Assembly (NCBI GenBank): GCA_045628865.1
Contig: JAZQQB010000010.1
Span: 1 to 31,889 of the forward strand
Source: JAZQQB01 sp045628865
GTDB taxonomy: Bacteria; Bacillota; Clostridia; Lachnospirales; Lachnospiraceae
DNA length: 31,889 nt
Direction: 5' to 3'
Shown: in pieces, positions 27,047 to 31,889 of the stretch
Layout: each line of letters begins with the position of its first letter
Numbering within the stretch: the first letter of the stretch is position 1
Program-made: the position numbers and the translations under genes
The notes under the pieces: generated by a model
What the model was told of the DNA's origin: nothing
What the model saw: the letters and a program-made list of their open reading frames with translations, nothing else
Database searches by the model: none

Positions 27047-28297
27047 ATGGATATCATCAGTAGTAAAGAGATTTGCAAATTAATCTGCGATACGCTGGGA
27101 TTACTGGATAAAAGACCAGTACAACATGGCGAAAGAACTTCATATATTTTATATAAGATGATTCAGGATTCTCGTAAATATGAGAAATATCAGATCGCCG
27201 ATTATACATTTATTGCGAATTTGCATGATGTTGGAGCTTATAGAACCGAGGACCTGAATGATTCTTTAAAGTATGAGTCCAAGGATCATTTGCGCCATTC
27301 GGTCTATGGTTATCTGATCATGAAGAATTTATCTCCATGTGAGGATTTATCCAAAATTATTCTGTACCATCATACTGATTATACACAGGCAGCAAAAATT
27401 AATTATGAATATACTGAGATCGCAATGCTTTTACATTTGGCAGAAACAGTAGATATATATAAGAAAGCAATGGGTCCTAAATTCAATCTGAATATGTTCA
27501 ATAAGTTTGCGGACACGAAGTTTTCTAAAAAGAATATTGAGCGTCTCAACATGATGGAATCCAAATATGATATCATGAAACATATAGAGGATGAAAGCTA
27601 TAAGGAAGAGTTGGAAACAATACGCAAATATCTTGTGTTTAATAAGCAGGATAATAAAAAATTGCTGGATATGCTGATGTATTTTATGGCATTTCGTAGT
27701 GATTATGCTGTCGCAGATGCATTTTCATGTGTTACTATTTGTAGAGAATTAGCAAAAAAATTGACACTGAACGAGGAAGATGCTAATATTCTTTATTATG
27801 CAGCAGTCGTGCATGACATTGGCATGATGTCAATTCCTACAGAAATATTGGAAGCACCTAGAAAATTAACTGACGAAGAAGTAAAACTGATTCGATCTCA
27901 TGTGGAAAGTGCAGGCATTATTCTGAAAGGAAAGATGAAAGAAAGCGTTATGGATGTAGCGCTATCTCATCATGAACGTTTTGATGGAAGTGGTTATCCG
28001 AAAAAAATGACAGTATCCACGATGACTATGCCAATGGCGATTTTACAGGTGGCAGATACAGTATCTGCTTTGATTGGTGAAAGAAATTATCGAATCCGTC
28101 GGACGAAAAATGATGTTTGTACTTTGCTTCGTGAAGAGGCAAGACGTGGACGTTTTCATAATAATGTTGTGGAAGTCATGATCGAGAATTATGATCAGAT
28201 CATGGACGCTGTGAAATTAGAGGGCGACGAGGTGAAGATGGTGCAGCATAAGTTGCATCAGCAATATAACCAAACAATAGGAGGAGCATTTGAATAA
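27047..28297 (+). CDS. Tandem HD-domain protein with C-terminal HD-GYP (candidate c-di-GMP phosphodiesterase)
   Basis: The 416-residue product has two HD-type regions. The first keeps HD (H60-D61, NLHDVGAYR) and later histidines (RHSVYGYL, LYHHTDYT) but lacks a GYP motif. The second is a full HD-GYP: HDIGMMSIP with H256-D257, HVESAG, and HHERFDGSGYP (308-318). HD-GYP enzymes hydrolyse cyclic di-GMP with metal ions in the cytosol. All the usual metal ligands appear to be present in the second domain. The protein has no membrane span. A sensor with a degenerate GGDEF is encoded two genes downstream, so the cluster concerns cyclic-nucleotide signalling. GAAGGAG lies before the ATG. Confidence 0.92.
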   Translation: MDIISSKEICKLICDTLGLLDKRPVQHGERTSYILYKMIQDSRKYEKYQIADYTFIANLHDVGAYRTEDLNDSLKYESKDHLRHSVYGYLIMKNLSPCEDLSKIILYHHTDYTQAAKINYEYTEIAMLLHLAETVDIYKKAMGPKFNLNMFNKFADTKFSKKNIERLNMMESKYDIMKHIEDESYKEELETIRKYLVFNKQDNKKLLDMLMYFMAFRSDYAVADAFSCVTICRELAKKLTLNEEDANILYYAAVVHDIGMMSIPTEILEAPRKLTDEEVKLIRSHVESAGIILKGKMKESVMDVALSHHERFDGSGYPKKMTVSTMTMPMAILQVADTVSALIGERNYRIRRTKNDVCTLLREEARRGRFHNNVVEVMIENYDQIMDAVKLEGDEVKMVQHKLHQQYNQTIGGAFE

Positions 28298-28361
28298 AGA
28301 TGAGAGATCATCTGTGCTGACCTGTGGCTGCGAATGAGAAGTAAAGAAAGAGGTAAAAGCC

Positions 28362-29153
28362 ATGGGAAACTTTTTTAAAATGGATTCTCCAGTAATGATT
28401 TTTTTAAGTAAGGTAGCAGATTTGATGATTTTAAATATTCTGACTATCTTATTTTGCATACCAGTTATTACAGTGGGTGCATCATTAACCGCAATGTGGA
28501 GTGTTTTATTGAAAATGGTTAGAAAGGAAGAACCTACCGTTTCTAAAGCATTTTTTAGTTCTTTTAAATTGAATTTCAAACAGTCAACCACTATCTGGTT
28601 AATCTTGATAGCTTTTGGGGTTGTGATTGGAATGGATTATTATATGTTTTTCCAGGATAAACAGTTTACCACATTCCCAGTTGCTATACGTTATGCGATT
28701 TTAGCAGTGACAGTCATTGTTTTTATCGTATTCATGTATGTTTTTCCATTACAGTCGAGATTTGAAAATAAAGTATTTGCAACTATTCGAAATGCGTTTT
28801 TTTTGAGTATTTCGCAGTTGCCTAAGACAGTTGCAATGTTAGTACTAAATGTTGCAGCTATAGCCCTTTACTACACAATGTTAGGCGCGCTTTTTCCAGT
28901 GATTTTATGTCTTGGACTTACAGTGCCATGTTACTTAAATGCGAAGATTATGAATTCAATTTTCCAGAAATTTGAACCAAAAAAGGAAGAGGAATCTTTA
29001 GAATATCAGCCTCTTAGTATTTTTGAAGAAGATGCAAAAAAAGGGAATGAAAAAGTAGAAGAAGAAACATTAGAAGTAGATGCTGATGTCACTGTCGAAG
29101 TTGGAAGCGATGAGGGGGAAGTTGTTTCTGAAGAGGGAAATAAGGAAGAATAG
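28362..29153 (+). CDS. YesL-family (DUF624) membrane protein
   Basis: The 263-residue product begins MGNFFKMDSPVMIFLSKVAD and continues with about five membrane helices, including LILNILTILFCIPVITVGAS, the hallmark of the YesL/DUF624 family often found with sugar-transport genes. The last ~65 residues are a soluble tail very rich in Glu and Asp. The molecular role of this family is not established. AAAGAGGT lies before ATG 28362. It lies 64 nt after the HD-GYP gene and 30 nt before the GGDEF-like gene, so the three are probably co-transcribed. A sugar-ABC ATPase gene follows nearby, in keeping with the family's usual setting. Confidence 0.9.
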   Translation: MGNFFKMDSPVMIFLSKVADLMILNILTILFCIPVITVGASLTAMWSVLLKMVRKEEPTVSKAFFSSFKLNFKQSTTIWLILIAFGVVIGMDYYMFFQDKQFTTFPVAIRYAILAVTVIVFIVFMYVFPLQSRFENKVFATIRNAFFLSISQLPKTVAMLVLNVAAIALYYTMLGALFPVILCLGLTVPCYLNAKIMNSIFQKFEPKKEEESLEYQPLSIFEEDAKKGNEKVEEETLEVDADVTVEVGSDEGEVVSEEGNKEE

Positions 29154-29183
29154 AAATTAATTCTAAATAGCAAGGAGCAATAT

Positions 29184-30713
29184 ATGAAAAAGGAAAAATG
29201 GGATACAAAGGAAAAACCGTTGTTTTCCTGGAAAAAATCCTTCATTTGGTCGATTCCGAGTATTGTATTAGTCATTATTTTTTCTTTGCAGGCTGTGTTT
29301 TATGTGAATGAGGAATATGAGCAGGCCGAACAATCACTGATGAAAAATGTTTCTAATGTAGCGGAAGGATATGCGGTTGAATTAGAAAATGAGTTGAATC
29401 AGCTTGCAGCGCAGGCAAAACCTATGGCGAAGCTTTTAGGTTCAGAAGAGACTCTGAATAAGAAGACAATTGCCAATTCGTTGACATCTATAAAGGAGAG
29501 TACTGCAACGTATGAGGTATTATATGCGTATGCAGATGGAAATGCGGTTACTGCAGATGGTGAGACAGTATCTATCATTGAAGAAGAATATTATCAGGAA
29601 GAAATCATTGAAAAACCTGTTTTTTTATATGCTGATAAAGAGCAGATCACTGGAAATCCCGCAATTGTAGTTTCAGTTCCAATCAAGAATGAGAATGGTG
29701 TATGTGGTTCCCTGTTGCTGTTTTACCAGACAACACAGTTTGATACAGTATTTTCTAGTAGTGAATTTAGTAAGATGGCATTTTATGCATTATCTGATGA
29801 ACAGGGTAATGTATTTGCGATTGATGGATATCCATCAAAAATGGCAGATAAGGGCAGCAATGTTTTTGATAAGTTGCAGGATGCAACGTTTGCAGACAGT
29901 AGTTTAGAAAAGATTCATACACATTTTACACATCATGCATCTGGATATGTATTAGTATCTTTAAATGGTGAGAAGAAATGGATTTTTTACGGACCTGTTG
30001 AAGAAACCAATATGATGATCTTCATGGGTGTGGATGATAGCTATTTGAAAAAACAGTTAGTAAAAGATATGAACAGAACCTATACATTTGTAGGTTTTCA
30101 GATGATATTCATTGTTGTATATATTTTGGCTATGTTTGTTATGTTTGTAGTGCGTCGAATGAAGCAGGCGAAGAACAAAACTCAAAAAATGTTTGACGGA
30201 AAGACAGGACTTCATACCAAAGAAGCAGCTGAGAAAAAAATTTCTGAGTACATAGAAAAGGAAAAAGAATCCTTTGCTGCTTTGTTCGTAATTGATATTG
30301 ATAATTTTACACAGATTAATGAGTCACAAGGAAAGCAGTTCGGTGACAATGTTTTAAAAAGTCTGGGTAAACAGCTGAGAAATAAATTTAGAGAATATGA
30401 TATTGTCAGCAGATATGAAAGAGATCAGTTTGTAGTATTTTTGAAATATTTTCCGGATGAACAGCTTTTGTTGAGAGAAGCTGATCATGTTGCAAAAACT
30501 TTTTGCAATATTTCTTTTGGTGAAGAGCATTTTAAAATCAGTACAAGCATAGGCTGTAGTATATTTCCAAAGGATGCTGGTAATGTCGAAGAATTGTATA
30601 CAACGGCAACTGAGGCGTTAAAGGTTGCGAAGGCTATGGGAAAAGATCAAATGGTTTTCTATGAAGAAATTAAGCCGGAAGAAGCATTTGCAGAAACCGA
30701 TGTAGAAGCATAG
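29184..30713 (+). CDS. Membrane sensor with degenerate GGDEF domain
   Basis: The 509-residue product has a span near residues 14-36, an extracytoplasmic region of ~250 residues with the look of a Cache/PAS-like sensor, a second span (~300-323), then a GGDEF-fold domain (~335-500). The fold is clear from FDGKTGLHTK, FVIDIDNFTQINESQG and ISTSIGCSIFP. The signature loop is ERDQF (E412-R413-D414-Q415-F416) instead of GGDEF. Both glycines and the catalytic glutamate are changed, so it is probably not an active diguanylate cyclase and may act as a receptor or regulator. AAGGAG lies before the ATG. It shares its unit with the HD-GYP gene upstream. Confidence 0.92.
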   Translation: MKKEKWDTKEKPLFSWKKSFIWSIPSIVLVIIFSLQAVFYVNEEYEQAEQSLMKNVSNVAEGYAVELENELNQLAAQAKPMAKLLGSEETLNKKTIANSLTSIKESTATYEVLYAYADGNAVTADGETVSIIEEEYYQEEIIEKPVFLYADKEQITGNPAIVVSVPIKNENGVCGSLLLFYQTTQFDTVFSSSEFSKMAFYALSDEQGNVFAIDGYPSKMADKGSNVFDKLQDATFADSSLEKIHTHFTHHASGYVLVSLNGEKKWIFYGPVEETNMMIFMGVDDSYLKKQLVKDMNRTYTFVGFQMIFIVVYILAMFVMFVVRRMKQAKNKTQKMFDGKTGLHTKEAAEKKISEYIEKEKESFAALFVIDIDNFTQINESQGKQFGDNVLKSLGKQLRNKFREYDIVSRYERDQFVVFLKYFPDEQLLLREADHVAKTFCNISFGEEHFKISTSIGCSIFPKDAGNVEELYTTATEALKVAKAMGKDQMVFYEEIKPEEAFAETDVEA

Positions 30714-30915
30714 AAGTATAAAAGATAGGGTATATCACTGAAAGAGAATTTTGTCGAAACAATGTATAATAATGTAGTTGTTAAATCTGTACAGAAAACA
30801 AAAAGCGACATATGCATATTGCTAGTTGAGCTTTGTTTCATTGAGCAAAATTCCCAATCGAAGGAGAAATATTTGTTGAATAGTGGTATAGCACAAAAGG
30901 GTGTTATTCGTTATA

Positions 30916-30932
30916 CTGTTTACAGTAAACAG
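30916..30932 (+). promoter_or_regulatory. Perfect palindrome, candidate operator before the sugar-ABC ATPase gene
   Basis: CTGTTTAC-A-GTAAACAG is a perfect 8-bp inverted repeat around one base. It lies 80 nt before the ATPase start, next to TATACT (30912-30917) and just upstream of a possible TTGTGA (30934) -17- TATTAG (30957) promoter. Its size suits a LacI- or GntR-type repressor of a carbohydrate gene; the regulator is unknown. The rest of the 299-nt gap (30714-31012) is AT-rich. Another TATAAT is at 30765-30770, and no gene is convincing there. Confidence 0.5.
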
Positions 30933-31012
30933 GTTGTGAGACCGAGATGTATTCAGTATTAGAATATAAAGACTAAACTAATAATATTAAATATGTAGGA
31001 GGCTATAATAAG

Positions 31013-31889
31013 ATGGCAAGCTTATCATTAAAGAACATCTGCAAAGTATATCCTAATGGATTCGAAGCAGTAAAAGACTTTAACCTTGAAATCGCTGATC
31101 AGGAGTTCATCATTTTCGTTGGACCTTCAGGTTGTGGTAAATCTACAACACTTCGTATGATCGCAGGTCTTGAAGATATTTCTTCAGGTGAATTAAGAAT
31201 TGGTGATAGAGTAGTTAACGACGTTGAACCAAAGGATAGAGATATCGCGATGGTATTCCAGAACTACGCTTTGTACCCACATATGTCAGTATACGACAAC
31301 ATGGCTTTTGGTCTTAAATTAAGAAAAGTACCAAAGGATGAAATTGATAAAATGGTTAAGGAAGCAGCTAAAATCCTTGACTTAACTCCATTACTTGATC
31401 GTAAGCCAAAGGCTTTATCAGGTGGTCAGAGACAGCGAGTTGCTATGGGACGTGCTATCGTACGTAATCCTAAAGTATTCTTAATGGATGAGCCTCTTTC
31501 AAACTTGGATGCTAAATTACGTGTACAGATGCGTATTGAGATCGCTAAATTACATCAGAGATTAGGTACAACAATCATCTACGTAACACATGACCAGACA
31601 GAAGCTATGACTCTTGGTACAAGAATTGTAGTTATGAAAGATGGTGTTGTTCAGCAGGTAGATACACCACAGAACTTATATGAGAAACCACAGAACCTCT
31701 TCGTTGCAGGTTTCATGGGATCTCCACAGATGAACTTCTTAGATGCTGAAGTTTCTGTTAAGGGTGACGTCGCTTACTTAAGCGTAGCTGACTAGTCTAT
31801 TCCACTTCCACCAGCTAAATCTAAGAAAGTATTCGATGGTGGTTACGATGGTTAGACAGTTACATGCGGTATCCCTCCAGAAGATGTAT
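31013..31889 (+). pseudogene. ugpC: Sugar ABC transporter ATPase (UgpC/MsmK family), interrupted by two in-frame TAG codons, 3' end outside window
   Basis: The product energises import by a carbohydrate ABC transporter at the inner face of the membrane. The ATPase domain is complete: Walker A GPSGCGKST (37-45), Q-loop VFQNYALYPHM, signature LSGGQ (135-139), Walker B VFLMDEP (155-161), and H193 in VTHDQTEAM. The C-terminal regulatory (MOI/TOBE) domain begins with GFMGSPQMNF. The frame then hits TAG at 31793, continues with clear family sequence (SIPLPPAKSKKVFDGGYDG), hits TAG at 31853, and goes on as TVTCGIPPEDV, where the family has GIRPED. Each TAG stands where AAG (lysine) would fit. With three suspicious changes in 85 bases, the gene is either decaying or the sequence end is faulty. 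The free 260-residue product would lack most of the regulatory domain. AGGAGG precedes ATG 31013. Confidence 0.85.

Noticed and set aside
30762..30962. 66-codon open frame before the ABC ATPase gene
   Set aside because: It has no ribosome binding site, overlaps promoter and palindrome signals, and the product looks random.
31793..31855. Recoding of TAG as an amino acid
   Set aside because: Several other genes in the window end normally at TAG (for example at 12827, 20576, 21900, 25320 and 30713).

Overview
The window looks like part of a chromosome of an anaerobic, low-GC Gram-positive bacterium of the Lachnospiraceae/Clostridia type. Supporting signs are the AT-rich sequence, strong AGGAGG-like ribosome binding sites, LPXTG-type sorted surface proteins with sortases, a T-box leader in front of metG, and a YesL/HD-GYP/GGDEF/UgpC-type gene cluster. 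Genus-level assignment is not possible from the sequence alone.

Region 1 (1-21900) is a sortase-dependent pilus/surface-protein island, all on the + strand. It opens with the tail of a wall-anchored protein (1-66) and a terminator. An N-terminally membrane-anchored surface protein follows (273-2645). Then come an LPATG protein with an odd cytoplasmic tail (2764-4791), a large LPSTG pilin (4788-7643), and a 1722-residue gene (7659-12827). That last gene is two complete pilins joined in frame: the first sorting signal runs directly into the second signal peptide. After a terminator hairpin come a class C sortase with a very long acidic cytoplasmic tail (12990-14849) and a 978-residue protein (14815-17751). 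The latter joins a beta-helix surface domain, an LPEAG-type sorting signal and a complete sortase domain. The island ends with a LytS-like sensor kinase without a visible response regulator (17798-19069), a membrane-anchored protein of 10-residue repeats (19092-20576) and an unrecognised cytosolic protein (20590-21900). A decayed piece of a paralogue of that last protein follows. Two promoters (158-226 and 2661-2729) share the same double GTAAC element and leader at identical spacing, so the first surface protein and the pilin operon are probably co-regulated.

Region 2 (21901-25381) holds a minus-strand secreted or membrane-anchored zinc metalloprotease with an HEIGH motif (22073-22708), then a methionine-specific T-box leader (promoter 22922-22950, terminator 23191-23229), and metG (23341-25320) with its own terminator.

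Region 3 (25529-31889) is housekeeping or signalling in character: a monoglyceride-lipase-like hydrolase, a GNAT acetyltransferase, a tandem-HD/HD-GYP protein, a YesL-family membrane protein and a sensor protein with a degenerate GGDEF domain. The window ends in a sugar-ABC-transporter ATPase of the UgpC/MsmK family whose reading frame carries two in-frame TAG codons and a change at a conserved arginine, so it is a pseudogene or a base-error zone at a sequence end.

The most unusual theme is covalent fusion of parts that are normally separate in sortase systems: pilin with pilin, substrate with sortase, and sortase with a long acidic tail, all in one locus.
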